Of a DNA stretch of 64,000 bases, positions 34,897-44,755 are shown in pieces. The stretch comes from Stakelama pacifica. GTDB lineage: Bacteria; Pseudomonadota; Alphaproteobacteria; Sphingomonadales; Sphingomonadaceae. Position numbers and translations under genes: made by a program. How positions within the stretch are numbered: the first letter of the stretch is position 1; each line of letters starts with the position of its first letter. Location: assembly GCF_004361835.1 (NCBI RefSeq), contig NZ_SNWD01000001.1, forward strand, positions 658,470 through 722,469, written 5' to 3'. Below the pieces are notes generated by a model. That model saw only the letters and a list, made by a program, of their open reading frames with translations, was not told the origin of the DNA and searched no databases.

Positions 34897-37800
34897 ATGC
34901 GGTATCATCTTATGTTGAGCGCCATGAGCATTGGCGCATTAAGCGCGCCGGCGGCGCTGGCCCAGCAGGCAGTCAATCCCATCCCGCCAAGCTGGAAAGA
35001 CGGACCGCCAGTCGCAAAGGCGCTGCCCCATCCCGGCCGGCCCTATCGCGAATGGGAGGACCCCAAAGTTTTTGAGGTCAACCGGGAGGCACCGCGCGCC
35101 GCCCTCTTCAATTTCGAGAGCATCGCCGCAGCACAGCGGAACCAGTCCTCACAATCCTCGCTCCACCAGTCGCTCGACGGCAGCTGGAAATTTCACTGGG
35201 CGCGCAATCCCTCCGAACGACCCGCCGATTTCTGGAAGCCCGGTTTCGATGTTTCCGGCTGGCGCGATATCAAGGTGCCAGGCATCATCGAGGCGCAGGG
35301 ATATGACCGGCCCTATTATGTCAATGAAGGCTATCCCTTCCCGATGAATCAGCCGCTGATGCCGGATGATTATGCACCGGTCGGCAGCTACCGGCGCAGC
35401 TTCGACCTGTCCCCGGAATGGCAAGGAAAAGATATCTATCTGCGCTTCAACGGGGTCGGATCGGCAATCTATGTCTGGGTGAACGGGAAGAAGGTCGGCT
35501 ATTCGGAAAGCACAAAGAACCCGGCCGAATTCAAAATCACCGATTATCTGAAACCGGGCAGCAACAGCATATCAGTGGAGCTGTATCGCTTCGCCGACGG
35601 CAGCTATCTCGAAGATCAGGACATGTGGCGTGTGTCCGGTTTCGAACGGGCGGTGGAGCTGTTCGCGGTGCCCAAAGCCTGGGTCCGCGACTATTTCGCC
35701 AAAGCGGGGCTTGCGAACGAGTATCGCGACGGTACCCTCGACCTGACCGTGGATGTCGCGCCGGGAATGGCCGGCCAGGGCAGCTACAGCGTCGAAGCGG
35801 TGCTGTCCGAAGACGGCCGACGCGTCTGGAGCGAGCAAAAGCCGGTGACACTGGGTGCCGATACAAGCGGTACGGCCAGCTTTACCGCCAGCCTGCCGGG
35901 GGTGAAATCCTGGACCGCCGAAACGCCAAATCTCTACGATCTCATGCTGATCGTGCGCAACGGGTCGGGCGAAGTGGTATCGGCGGTGCCCGGCCATGTC
36001 GGCTTCCGGGACATTGCAATCCGGGGCGGCCAGCTTCTGGTCAATGGCCGGCCGATCACCGTGCGCGGCGTCAATCTGCACGAACATGATCCCGACACCA
36101 TTAAGGTGGTTTCGGAAGAGGAACTGGAAGCGCGCATTCGCCAGATGAAGGCGATGAACATCAATGCGATCCGCACCTCGCACTATCCGCAGCGCTCTGC
36201 CTTTTACGATCTTACCGACAAATACGGCATGTATGTCGTTGATGAGAATAATATCGAAAGCCACGGCTATATGAGCGTGGGCTATCAGGCGAAGGACCCG
36301 GCAAAATGGATGCTGGGCTACAAACCCGAATGGCAGGCAGCGCATATGGCGCGTATGCAGGCGCTGGTGGAGCGGGATAAGAACCACCCTTCGGTCATCG
36401 CCTGGTCGCTCGGCAATGAAGCGGGAGGCGGGCCGGCGTTCCAAGCCATGTACGACTGGGCGAAGAAACGCGATCAGACGCGGCCCGTCCAATATCAGGC
36501 GGCAGGGCTGAAACCGCCTTTCACGGATATGGTAGTGCCCTTCTATCCCAATCAGGCGATGATCGCTGACTGGGCGAAGGAATTTCCCGATACCCCCGTC
36601 ATCATGACCGAATATGCGCATATGATGGGCAATTCGGGCGGCGATATCGCTGACCTTTGGGACGAGATTCGCGCGCATCCCAATACCCAGGGCGGTTTTA
36701 TCTGGGATTGGATCGATCAGGGGCTGAATTACCACCATCCCGACGGCTCGCTATTCTGGGCCTATGGCGGCGATCCCGGGCCACTGATGCTGGTTCAGGG
36801 GTCAGATCCGCAGAGCCTGCGCGGCAATTTCGTCGCCAACGGCATGATCGGCACCGATGCCCGGCCCAATCCGCACGCGTTCGAAGTGCGCCACACCTAC
36901 CAGCCGGCGCATTTTGCCGCCGCGGATGACGCGACTAAGCGAATTCGCGTAACCAATCGGTTCGACTTCATCGATCTGGACCGGTTCGACATCACCTGCA
37001 CCCTGTTGGAAGACGGCATCGAACAGGCGAGCTGCGGGCGCCAAAATCTCGCCGTTCCGGCACATGGGAGCCGGGATTTCGAGCTCGCCCTGCCGAATTT
37101 CACGCCCCGGCCGGGGGCGGAATATATCGCGCGGCTCGCACTGGTATCGCGCGCCGACAGCCTGCCGATGGTGCCCGCCGGAGAAACGGTGGCGACTGAC
37201 GAGATCATCCTGCCTGTGAAAGCCACGGCGGCACCCGCTGCGCGAGGCGGAGCCGTGACGCTGCGCCAGGATGAATCGCAATGGGAAATCACCGGCCCCG
37301 GCTATGTCGCGCGGTTCGACGCGACGAACGGCCAGTTGATATCGCTGCGCGGCAAGGGCGGTGAGCTTATCGAGGCGGCGCCCAGGCCCAATTTCTGGCG
37401 TCCGGTGACCGACAATGACATTGGATGGGGTGCGCAGGACAAACTTTCGGTCTGGAAGGAGGCGAGCCTCAACCGCGCGCTTTCCGGCTTCACCGCCACG
37501 CGGCAGGGCGATGCCGTCACCGTCGATGTGTTGCAGACGGTGGGCGATAATGTCGCATGGGTACGCACCCGCTATCGCTTCGTGCCGAGCGGCAACATTG
37601 TGGTGACCGAAACGATCGAGGATGGCCGCGAAAATCTGCCGGTGCTTCCGCGCTTCGGATGGAGCATGCGGTTGCCGCGATCCTATGACCAGCTGCACTG
37701 GTATGGCCGCGGGCCGTGGGAAAGCTATGCCGACCGCAAGCGCGGAGCGATGCTGGGCCGGTATGAAGGCGCCGTTGCGGACCAATATTATCCCTATATC

Positions 37801-38169
37801 CGCCCGCAGGAGACCGGGAATAAGGAAGACCTCCGCTGGATGGCGATCACCGATGCGGACGGCAACGGCCTGTTGATCGACGGCATGCGGCCTTTCTCCG
37901 GTGCCGCGCTGGCGCTCGATCCCATGGAACTGGATTATGACCCGCTGAAACCGAACCGGCACGGGCTGGACGTAAAGCCCGAAGACTTCACGACGCTGAC
38001 CGTCGATTACGCGCAAATGGGCGTCGGCGGGGACAATAGCTGGGGGGCAAAGCCGATGGACAAATATATGCTGCCGTTCAAACGGTACAGCTTCACCGTC
38101 CGGCTTCGCCCGCTGGTCGCCGGAGACGATCCTGCGGCGATCGCACGCACTGCCTTTCCGGCTGAGTGA
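34897..38169 (+). CDS. Secreted GH2 beta-galactosidase
   Basis: The 1090-residue protein resembles LacZ in size and order, but has an N-terminal signal peptide (ending at ALAQQ), so it is exported to the periplasm. The GH2 sugar-binding and immunoglobulin-like domains precede the catalytic barrel, which has the acid/base motif SLGNEAGGG (near 504) and the nucleophile motif MTEYAHMMGNS (near 569). The C-terminal part is a bgal-small-chain-like beta-sandwich with the WYGRGPWESYADRK motif. The ATG at 34897 has AAGGGAT upstream. It follows a TonB receptor and a hairpin, which supports periplasmic hydrolysis of an imported beta-galactoside. Confidence 0.94.
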   Translation: MRYHLMLSAMSIGALSAPAALAQQAVNPIPPSWKDGPPVAKALPHPGRPYREWEDPKVFEVNREAPRAALFNFESIAAAQRNQSSQSSLHQSLDGSWKFHWARNPSERPADFWKPGFDVSGWRDIKVPGIIEAQGYDRPYYVNEGYPFPMNQPLMPDDYAPVGSYRRSFDLSPEWQGKDIYLRFNGVGSAIYVWVNGKKVGYSESTKNPAEFKITDYLKPGSNSISVELYRFADGSYLEDQDMWRVSGFERAVELFAVPKAWVRDYFAKAGLANEYRDGTLDLTVDVAPGMAGQGSYSVEAVLSEDGRRVWSEQKPVTLGADTSGTASFTASLPGVKSWTAETPNLYDLMLIVRNGSGEVVSAVPGHVGFRDIAIRGGQLLVNGRPITVRGVNLHEHDPDTIKVVSEEELEARIRQMKAMNINAIRTSHYPQRSAFYDLTDKYGMYVVDENNIESHGYMSVGYQAKDPAKWMLGYKPEWQAAHMARMQALVERDKNHPSVIAWSLGNEAGGGPAFQAMYDWAKKRDQTRPVQYQAAGLKPPFTDMVVPFYPNQAMIADWAKEFPDTPVIMTEYAHMMGNSGGDIADLWDEIRAHPNTQGGFIWDWIDQGLNYHHPDGSLFWAYGGDPGPLMLVQGSDPQSLRGNFVANGMIGTDARPNPHAFEVRHTYQPAHFAAADDATKRIRVTNRFDFIDLDRFDITCTLLEDGIEQASCGRQNLAVPAHGSRDFELALPNFTPRPGAEYIARLALVSRADSLPMVPAGETVATDEIILPVKATAAPAARGGAVTLRQDESQWEITGPGYVARFDATNGQLISLRGKGGELIEAAPRPNFWRPVTDNDIGWGAQDKLSVWKEASLNRALSGFTATRQGDAVTVDVLQTVGDNVAWVRTRYRFVPSGNIVVTETIEDGRENLPVLPRFGWSMRLPRSYDQLHWYGRGPWESYADRKRGAMLGRYEGAVADQYYPYIRPQETGNKEDLRWMAITDADGNGLLIDGMRPFSGAALALDPMELDYDPLKPNRHGLDVKPEDFTTLTVDYAQMGVGGDNSWGAKPMDKYMLPFKRYSFTVRLRPLVAGDDPAAIARTAFPAE

Positions 38170-38239
38170 CCCCGGTACAAACGGTTTGCGGCCCGGATGC
38201 CATAGGGCACCGGGTCGCTGACCGTTGATTACGATCGCG

Positions 38240-38905
38240 TCAGCTTTTCCTGCCGCGCGCAGGTTCACGGCCCTGATCGCCATCGTCGCGATGGTGCAGG
38301 TTCATCAGCGCGTTCATCAGATCCTTGTCGGGGCTGGACATCACGCCCAGCACCACTGCCTCGTCGCATCCGGGCGCCGCGACATAAGCGTGGCCCATAT
38401 CGGAATCGATATAGAGGCACTCGCCCTTATTCAGCGTGATCCGGTCGTAAAATTCGGTGTGCACCTCGACCGCGCCCTCCAGCACATGGATATATTCCTC
38501 ACCCGAATGGCGCACCAGCTCGCCAAACTCCTCGACGCTTTTTGCGCGGATTCGGGTCACCACGGGAATCATCCGTTTGTGGCGAAGTTCGGTGCACAGA
38601 TAATAATAATCGTAGTTCGGCGTTTCGACGCGCACCGCGCTTTCGGGTGAGCTGATGCTGCGGCGCGCAGTGACCGGTGCGGCGCCTGCCTCCTCGGGCT
38701 GAGCGAAAAGTTCGGACATGCGAAGCCCCAGTCGCTGGCTGAGCTGCACCAGCTTGTCATAGGTCAGCGTCAGCCGGTCATGCTCGACCTTGGACAGGGT
38801 GGACACCGGAATCCCGGTCTTCTCGCTCATCTCCCGCAGCGTCCAGTCGTTGCGCTGGCGAAGCCCGCGCATCAGCTGACCCAGCGTCGGTTGCTCGTCA
38901 TTCAT
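38240..38905 (-). CDS. XRE-cupin transcriptional regulator 1
   Basis: The 221-residue protein has an N-terminal XRE helix-turn-helix (TLGQLMRGLRQRNDWTLREM, then PVSTLSKVEHDR) and a C-terminal cupin domain (EYIHVLEGAVEVH, GHAYVAA). This type binds a small ligand through the cupin and controls amine or amino-acid catabolism genes. I chose ATG 38905 because upstream codons lack a credible N-terminus. It is divergent from the serine hydrolase gene at 39055 and is paralogous to the regulator at 47591-48256. Confidence 0.87.
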   Translation of the reverse strand: MNDEQPTLGQLMRGLRQRNDWTLREMSEKTGIPVSTLSKVEHDRLTLTYDKLVQLSQRLGLRMSELFAQPEEAGAAPVTARRSISSPESAVRVETPNYDYYYLCTELRHKRMIPVVTRIRAKSVEEFGELVRHSGEEYIHVLEGAVEVHTEFYDRITLNKGECLYIDSDMGHAYVAAPGCDEAVVLGVMSSPDKDLMNALMNLHHRDDGDQGREPARGRKS

Positions 38906-38982
38906 TCCGTTGGCCACTCCGCACCGATCCTGCAAATTTGACAATTTTCTGTTTAGGATCATTATGTCCCAGACAGGATATT

Positions 38983-38994
38983 TGTTGCGCAACA
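38983..38994. promoter_or_regulatory. 12-bp palindrome between divergent XRE-cupin and hydrolase genes
   Basis: TGTTGCGCAACA is a perfect palindrome in the 149-bp gap between the XRE-cupin start (38905) and the serine hydrolase start (39055). It is a reasonable operator for the neighbouring XRE regulator. The core is GC-rich and no second copy was found elsewhere in the window, so this is only a candidate. Confidence 0.4.
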
Positions 38995-39054
38995 GATTAA
39001 GCCGCGCCCGCAAATAACGCAATCGCGGCGAGCCAGGGCAAAGGGGGGATGCAG

Positions 39055-41040
39055 ATGCGTTGGATCAGGCAACTGGGATTGGTCGTGCTGGCAATTGCGG
39101 CATCACCGCTATCGGCGCAGCAGCCGCCGCTCACCCCCGAACCGGTGGTTTCCGCCTCGCCCGCTGCCGGGGCTCAGTCCCGCGCGCCCGGCGCGGCGCT
39201 CACCACCCAAGACCTGAACGACTGGCTCGACGGTTTTCTTCCTTATGCCCTGCAATCTGGCGACATCGCAGGCGCAGTGGTCGCGGTGGTGAAGGATGGC
39301 AAGGTCGTTACCGAACGCGGCTTCGGCTATGCCGATGTAAAGAAGCGCATCCCGGTCGACCCGAGACGGACGCTCTTCCGACCCGGATCGGTGTCGAAGC
39401 TCGTGACATGGACCGCCGTGATGCAGCTCGTCGATCAGGGGCGTATCGATCTGGACGCCGATATCAACCGATATCTCGACTTCCGTATCCCGCCGCTCGA
39501 CGGAAAGCCGGTGACGATGCGCGAGTTGATGCAGCACAGCGCCGGTTTCGAGGAGCAGTCGAAGAATATCATCGTTCGCACGCCCGCCACGTCGCCGGGC
39601 TATGCAGCGCTGCTCAAACGCTGGGTGCCGAAGCGGATTTTTGCGCCCGGCACGACGCCTGCTTATTCGAACTATGGTGCGTCGCTCGCCGGTTATGTCG
39701 TTGAACGCGTGTCGGGCGAGCCGTTCGACGATTATGTCGAACGCCATATCTTCGCGCCGCTCGGTATGGCGCATTCGACCTTTCGCCAGCCGCTTCCCGA
39801 ACGCCTCCAGCCGCTGATGTCGAAAGGCTATAGCCGCGCCTCGGCCCCGCCCGGGGGCTATGAGATTGTCGGTCCCGCCCCCGCCGGATCGATGGCGTCG
39901 ACCGGCGATGACATGGCGCGGTTCATGATCGCTCAGCTTCAGGGCGGCGCGTTCGGTAACAACCGGATACTCAGCGCCGCCGCGGCGCGGCAGATGCACG
40001 ATTCCCCGCTCACCATCTTTCCGGGGCTTAACCGGATGGAGCTTGGCTTTTTCGAAACCAATGTGAACGGGCAAAAGGTGATCGGCCATCTCGGCGACAC
40101 CGACGATTTTCACACCTCGCTCCATTTGTTCATGGAGGAAGGCGTCGGCCTCTATGCCTCGTTCAACAGCGCGGGAAAGGACGGTGCGGTTCAGCCGCTG
40201 CGCCACGCGCTGTTCCTCGATTTCGCGGATCGGTATTTCCCATCCTCACAGCGCATCGTCGAAAAGGCGGGAACCAGCCCCGACCATGCACAGCTGATGG
40301 CAGGCCATTGGCTGCATTCGCGGCGTTCGGACAGCAATTTCATGAAGGCGCTCGACCTGCTCGGCCAGCCGGAGGTGATTGCCGCAGCCGACGGGTCGCT
40401 GAAAGTGCCCTCGCTCGCGCTGCTGGCGGGCAGCGACGGCAGCTGGCGGGAGATTGCGCCGTTCGTCTGGCTCGCGCCCAATGGCCATGACCGGCTGGCC
40501 GCGAAAGTGATCGACGGCAGGCCGGTTCGCTTCTCGATGGACGTCGTATCGCCCTTCATGGTGTTCGATCGCGTCCCCTGGTATCGCAATATGGCGTGGA
40601 TTCAGCCGATGCTGTATCTCAGCCTCGCCATTCTCCTGCTCAGTGCGTTGCTCTGGCCCGTGCGCGCGGTCGTGCGGCGGCGCTATGGTGGCAGGCTTGA
40701 TCTTAGCCCGCGCGCCTTAAGTGCCTATCGCGCGAGCCGGATTGGCGCATTGCTGCTCGCCGGATCGGTGATCGGCTGGATCGTCACGCTGGTGATGCTG
40801 TTTTCTGACACCAATAATCTTTCCGAACAGTTCGACCCGGTCCTTTGGTTCATGGAGATTTTCGCGACCATCGGCATTCCCGGCGGCGTCGTGCTGGTCG
40901 CCTGGAATATGTGGGAGGCATGGCGCGGCGACCGACGCTGGACCGCTAAACTCTGGTCGCTATTGCTGCTGATCGCTGCGCTGATGGTGTTGTGGGTCGG
41001 GCTGGTGTTCAACCTGATCGGCTTCGGGGTGAATTACTGA
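39055..41040 (+). CDS. Membrane-anchored serine hydrolase, beta-lactamase/CubicO family 1
   Basis: The 661-residue protein has a signal peptide (to LSAQQ), then a beta-lactamase-fold domain with the SxxK motif SVSK (near 113) and YSNYG (near 204), and a C-terminal region with four transmembrane helices (about 520-655). Such enzymes include DD-peptidases, D-aminopeptidases and esterases. I chose ATG 39055 because GGGGGG lies 6 nt upstream, while the ATG at 39049 touches it. The stop overlaps the DgcN-like start (TGATG). It is paralogous to the protein at 50811. In this locus a peptidase that frees D-amino acids is plausible. Confidence 0.87.
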   Translation: MRWIRQLGLVVLAIAASPLSAQQPPLTPEPVVSASPAAGAQSRAPGAALTTQDLNDWLDGFLPYALQSGDIAGAVVAVVKDGKVVTERGFGYADVKKRIPVDPRRTLFRPGSVSKLVTWTAVMQLVDQGRIDLDADINRYLDFRIPPLDGKPVTMRELMQHSAGFEEQSKNIIVRTPATSPGYAALLKRWVPKRIFAPGTTPAYSNYGASLAGYVVERVSGEPFDDYVERHIFAPLGMAHSTFRQPLPERLQPLMSKGYSRASAPPGGYEIVGPAPAGSMASTGDDMARFMIAQLQGGAFGNNRILSAAAARQMHDSPLTIFPGLNRMELGFFETNVNGQKVIGHLGDTDDFHTSLHLFMEEGVGLYASFNSAGKDGAVQPLRHALFLDFADRYFPSSQRIVEKAGTSPDHAQLMAGHWLHSRRSDSNFMKALDLLGQPEVIAAADGSLKVPSLALLAGSDGSWREIAPFVWLAPNGHDRLAAKVIDGRPVRFSMDVVSPFMVFDRVPWYRNMAWIQPMLYLSLAILLLSALLWPVRAVVRRRYGGRLDLSPRALSAYRASRIGALLLAGSVIGWIVTLVMLFSDTNNLSEQFDPVLWFMEIFATIGIPGGVVLVAWNMWEAWRGDRRWTAKLWSLLLLIAALMVLWVGLVFNLIGFGVNY

Positions 41041-42080
41041 TGGGGAGCAACGCACCCGCCCCCGTGCCGCTCGCACTTGCGCCGCCCTATCTCCTGTTTC
41101 TCGGCGATACGGTCGAGCCGGGATTTGCCAAGACCGCGTTCGGGCTTCGCGACTGGGCCGGGGATCGGTGCGTGGGCGAACATGTCCTTCCCGGCGCGGC
41201 GGTGACCACCGGCCTGCGCGCAATGTCGCCAGTCGAGGCGCGAGCCGCCGGGGCAAGTACGCTGGTGATCGGCGTCGCCAATCCCGGCGGCGTGATCCCG
41301 CCGCACTGGATCGACGCGCTCGCGCAAGCGATCGAAGCCGGCCTCGATATCGCCAGCGGAATGCATGTCCGGCTGGTCGATCAGGAACGGCTGGTGACGC
41401 TCGCACATCGGTATGGCCGTCGGCTGATCGATATCCGCACGCCGCCGCCCGGCATTCCCGTCGCGACGGGGCGCAAACGAACGGGTAAGCGGCTGCTGAC
41501 CGTCGGCACCGATTGCGCGCTGGGCAAGAAATATACTGCGCTGGCGATTGCGCGTGCCTTTGCCGCGCGCGGCATCGACAGCGATTTCCGTGCGACCGGG
41601 CAGACCGGCATCATGATCGCAGGCGATGGCATGCCGATCGATTCGGTCGTGGCTGACTTCATCGCGGGAGCCGCCGAAAGCCTCAGCCCCGATGCAGCGC
41701 CCGATCACTGGGACGTGATCGAAGGGCAAGGCGCACTGTTCCATCCCGCTTATAGCGGCGTATCGCTAGGCCTGCTCCATGGCAGCCAGCCGGATGTGTT
41801 CGTCGTGTGTCATCAGCCGGGACGCACCCATACGCTGGGCGTTCCGGGCTATCGCCTGCCGGGCATCGACGAGGTTATCGAGACGACGATGAAGCTCGGC
41901 CGGCGCACCAATCCGGCGATCCGATGCGGCGGCATCGCGCTCAACACTGGCGATCTCGATGCCGACACCGCCGCCGCGCTGTTCGCGGTGCAGCGCGAAC
42001 GCCACGGCCTGCCCGTCGCCGACCCGATGCGCGGCGGGGAAGCATTCGATGCGCTGATTGCGGAATGTCTGCGCGAGTGA
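41040..42080 (+). CDS. dgcN: DUF1611/DgcN-like protein, putative D-glutamate N-acetyltransferase
   Basis: The 346-residue protein is of the DUF1611 family. It has an N-terminal alpha/beta domain and a P-loop-like GTDCALGKK (near residue 156) in the C-terminal nucleotide-binding fold. Family members include DgcN, which N-acetylates D-glutamate in a D-Glu catabolic route with DgcA. A DgcA-like epimerase lies 4 kb away in the same locus. The start overlaps the serine hydrolase stop (TGATG); a longer form from 40992 is less likely. The downstream transporter start overlaps its end. The D-Glu role is transferred from the family, not demonstrated here. Confidence 0.78.
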   Translation: MGSNAPAPVPLALAPPYLLFLGDTVEPGFAKTAFGLRDWAGDRCVGEHVLPGAAVTTGLRAMSPVEARAAGASTLVIGVANPGGVIPPHWIDALAQAIEAGLDIASGMHVRLVDQERLVTLAHRYGRRLIDIRTPPPGIPVATGRKRTGKRLLTVGTDCALGKKYTALAIARAFAARGIDSDFRATGQTGIMIAGDGMPIDSVVADFIAGAAESLSPDAAPDHWDVIEGQGALFHPAYSGVSLGLLHGSQPDVFVVCHQPGRTHTLGVPGYRLPGIDEVIETTMKLGRRTNPAIRCGGIALNTGDLDADTAAALFAVQRERHGLPVADPMRGGEAFDALIAECLRE

Positions 42081-43183
42081 GCGACAGCACGGCCCGGCAG
42101 GACACAGGCAGGTTTCGGCGCCTGATCCTGCCCGGGCTGGTGTTCAAGGCGGTGGTGATCGGCGGCGGCTATGCCACCGGGCGCGAACTGGTCGAATTTT
42201 TCGCGCCCGCCGGGCCGATGGGCGGACTTTGCGGCATGCTGCTCTCGATGCTGATCTGGAGCGCGGTGTGCATGATCGCCTTCGCGCTTGCCGCCACCTT
42301 GCGCGCCTTCGAATATCGCGCACTGTTCCGTGCGCTGCTCGGCCCCGCATGGTCGGTGTTCGAACTTTGTTATCTCGCCTTCCTCATCCTTATCCTCGCG
42401 GTGATGAGCGCCGCCGCCGGAGCCATCGGCGCTGCGCTGTTCGGCCTGCCGCTGGTCGTGGGAACGCTCGCGCTGATGCTGCTGACGGCAGGATTCACCA
42501 GCTTCGGCAGCGGCCTCGCCGAACGCATGTTCCGGTTCACCTCGCTGTTTCTGTACGCGACATATGCGGTGTTTTTGGTGCTGGCGCTCAGCCGGTTCGG
42601 CGGCACGATCGCCGACCGGCTTTCGCTTTCCATTCCGATGAACGACTGGCCGCTGCGCGGCGCGACCTATGCCAGCTATAATATCGTCGCCGCGATCGCG
42701 GTGCTGCCATTCCTCCGGCCGCTACGGGGCAGGCGCGACGCTGTGATCGCAGGCGCGCTTGCCGGGCCGCTCGCCATGGCCCCTGCCCTCGCTTTCTTTC
42801 TGTGCATGATTGCGTTCGTGCCGGAGATTTCGAAAGTCGCGCTGCCGTCGGATTTTCTGTTGCGGCAGCTCGATGCGCCATGGTTCCATCTGCTCTTCCA
42901 GATGATGATTTTCTGCGCACTGCTCGAAACCGGGGTCGGCGTCGTGAACCTGCTCCATGAGCGGATCGCCGATGCGCTTGCCGCAAGGGGGCACGACTAT
43001 GCCCCGCCTGCCCGCCTCGCCATCGGTGCGCTGTTGCTGGTCGGGTCGGGCTTTGCCGCAGTGCATATCGGCCTGATCGATCTGATCGCGGGCGGCTATG
43101 GCGCGTTCGGCTATATCATGCTGGCTATCGTCGTGCTGCCGATGCTGACGGTCGGTGTCTGGCGCTTGGCGAAAAGCCGCTGA
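42065..43183 (+). CDS. YkvI-like multi-pass membrane transporter
   Basis: The 372-residue protein has about ten hydrophobic helices, including GLVFKAVVIGGGYATGREL at the start of the core, a pattern seen in YkvI (COG3949) proteins distantly related to amino-acid/APC-type transporters. The ATG at 42065 overlaps the DgcN-like gene by 16 nt; a GTG at 42077 would give the more usual 4-nt GTGA overlap. No substrate is known for the family. Position between a DgcN-like gene and a dipeptidase suggests amino-acid or small-acid transport in the D-Glu/peptide route. Confidence 0.8.
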   Translation: MSARVSDSTARQDTGRFRRLILPGLVFKAVVIGGGYATGRELVEFFAPAGPMGGLCGMLLSMLIWSAVCMIAFALAATLRAFEYRALFRALLGPAWSVFELCYLAFLILILAVMSAAAGAIGAALFGLPLVVGTLALMLLTAGFTSFGSGLAERMFRFTSLFLYATYAVFLVLALSRFGGTIADRLSLSIPMNDWPLRGATYASYNIVAAIAVLPFLRPLRGRRDAVIAGALAGPLAMAPALAFFLCMIAFVPEISKVALPSDFLLRQLDAPWFHLLFQMMIFCALLETGVGVVNLLHERIADALAARGHDYAPPARLAIGALLLVGSGFAAVHIGLIDLIAGGYGAFGYIMLAIVVLPMLTVGVWRLAKSR

Positions 43184-43226
43184 TCGGTAAGGATAAACGC
43201 AACCGGGACCGAACGAAGGGAGCAGG

Positions 43227-44504
43227 ATGAAGATCGCATCGACATGGACGGGAGCGACCGCGCTGATCGGCGCGCTGGCGCTTCCCGGCACCGCGAGCGC
43301 GCAGGCGGCGAGCGATGACAAAGCGATCGAGGCGCGTGTCGATCGCCTGCTCGATGCGACGCCGGTGATCGACGGGCATAACGATCTTGCTTGGGAAATC
43401 CGCTCGCGCGCCGATAGCGACCCGACGCGGATCGACCTGTCGAAGGACACGGCGAATCTGCCCAGGCCCGCCGGTGCCGGCGAAGACTGGCTGCCGCTGA
43501 TGACCGACATTCAGCGGCTTCGCAAAGGCCATGTCGGGGGGCAGTTCTGGTCGGTCTGGATTCCTGCAACCCTCTCCGGCCCGGAGGCAGTTGAGATGAC
43601 GGTCGAGCAGATCGACCTCGTCAAGCGAATGGCCGCCGCTTATCCGTCAGCCTTCGCCATGGCCTATAGCGCCGACGATATCGAGCGGATCGAGAAATCG
43701 GGCAAGATCGCCTCGCTGATCGGGATCGAGGGTGGGCATCAGATCGGCGGATCGCTCGCCGTCCTGCGTCAGATGTATGTGCTGGGCGCGCGCTATATGA
43801 CGCTCACCCATTCGATGAACACGCCATGGGCGGATTCGGCGACCGACGCGCCCGAACATCATGGGCTGACTGCGTTCGGCAAAGACGTCGTGCGCGAGAT
43901 GAACCGGATCGGCATGCTTGTCGATCTCAGCCATGTCTCGGCCGACACGATGCGCGACGCGCTGGCGGTCAGCACTGCGCCGGTGATCTTCTCGCATTCG
44001 GGCGCGCGCGCGGTCGCCGATCATCCGCGCAACGTTCCCGACGATGTGCTGCGTCTGGTCAGGGCCAATCACGGCGTGGTGATGGTCAATTTCTATCCCG
44101 GCTATGTGTCGCAGGCGCGCGCAGAATGGCTTGCCGAAAGCGCAGGCGAAAAGGCGCGCGAGAATGCACCGCCGTTCAGCGGCATCTATATCGGGCAGCC
44201 CGAACGGGCAAAGGCCGCCTATGCCAAATGGCTGGCAGCGCACCCCGCCCCCGAGGTCACCGTCGCGATGGTAGCCGACCATGTCGATCATATCGCGAAG
44301 ATCTGCGGCACCGATTGCGTCGGGATCGGGTCGGACTTTGACGGCGTCCCTTCAACGCCGACCGGCCTTGACAGCGTCGACAAATATCCCGCGTTGTTCG
44401 TCGAACTGGCGCGGCGCGGATGGAGCGACGCCGATCTGAAAAAGCTTGCCGGGGGCAATATCCTGCGCGTCCTGCGCGCGGCGGAGGCGGTCGCCGCGCG
44501 TTAG
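43227..44504 (+). CDS. Secreted membrane dipeptidase, family M19
   Basis: The 425-residue protein has a signal peptide ending near ASAQA. Zinc-site motifs of the M19/renal dipeptidase family are all visible: DGHNDLAW (near 48), [30 protein letters not shown] and GIGSDFDG. Family members hydrolyse dipeptides, several of them with a D-residue at the C-terminus, so it fits a peptidoglycan-fragment or D-peptide route. GGGAGCAGG just before the ATG supports the start. It converges with the ACT-domain gene, overlapping 4 nt at the stops. Confidence 0.93.
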   Translation: MKIASTWTGATALIGALALPGTASAQAASDDKAIEARVDRLLDATPVIDGHNDLAWEIRSRADSDPTRIDLSKDTANLPRPAGAGEDWLPLMTDIQRLRKGHVGGQFWSVWIPATLSGPEAVEMTVEQIDLVKRMAAAYPSAFAMAYSADDIERIEKSGKIASLIGIEGGHQIGGSLAVLRQMYVLGARYMTLTHSMNTPWADSATDAPEHHGLTAFGKDVVREMNRIGMLVDLSHVSADTMRDALAVSTAPVIFSHSGARAVADHPRNVPDDVLRLVRANHGVVMVNFYPGYVSQARAEWLAESAGEKARENAPPFSGIYIGQPERAKAAYAKWLAAHPAPEVTVAMVADHVDHIAKICGTDCVGIGSDFDGVPSTPTGLDSVDKYPALFVELARRGWSDADLKKLAGGNILRVLRAAEAVAAR

Positions 44505-44755
44505 GCGGCGAGCGCGCTTCGCTCGACCCCGGCCGCATAGATACCGATCATCTGTTCGACTTTCGCGACCAGAATGTCGACCATATGCGCGTCGGGGGAC
44601 ATCAGGGTGAGCCGGATTTCGGAAACGTCCTGCCGCCACCGCCTCAGATCGAGCGCGAGGATTTCCATATCGCGCTGCGCGATCAGGCCGACCAGCCGCG
44701 CGAGCAGCCCCGCATCGCTTTCCGCCTCGACGCGAAGCAGGAATGTGCCGCTCAT
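44501..44755 (-). CDS. Stand-alone ACT-domain protein
   Basis: The 84-residue protein is a single ACT domain ([23 protein letters not shown], then beta-rich REGIONS typical of IlvM/IlvN-type regulatory subunits). ACT domains bind amino acids and regulate partner enzymes. It overlaps the dehydrogenase start by 4 nt (ATGA), so the two proteins are made together. Its likely partner is that dehydrogenase or an enzyme elsewhere; the ligand is unknown. Confidence 0.75.
   Translation of the reverse strand: MSGTFLLRVEAESDAGLLARLVGLIAQRDMEILALDLRRWRQDVSEIRLTLMSPDAHMVDILVAKVEQMIGIYAAGVERSALAA

Noticed and set aside
35572..36738. Long minus-strand frames inside the beta-galactosidase gene
   Set aside because: They mirror the coding frame of a full GH2 enzyme and show no domain of their own.
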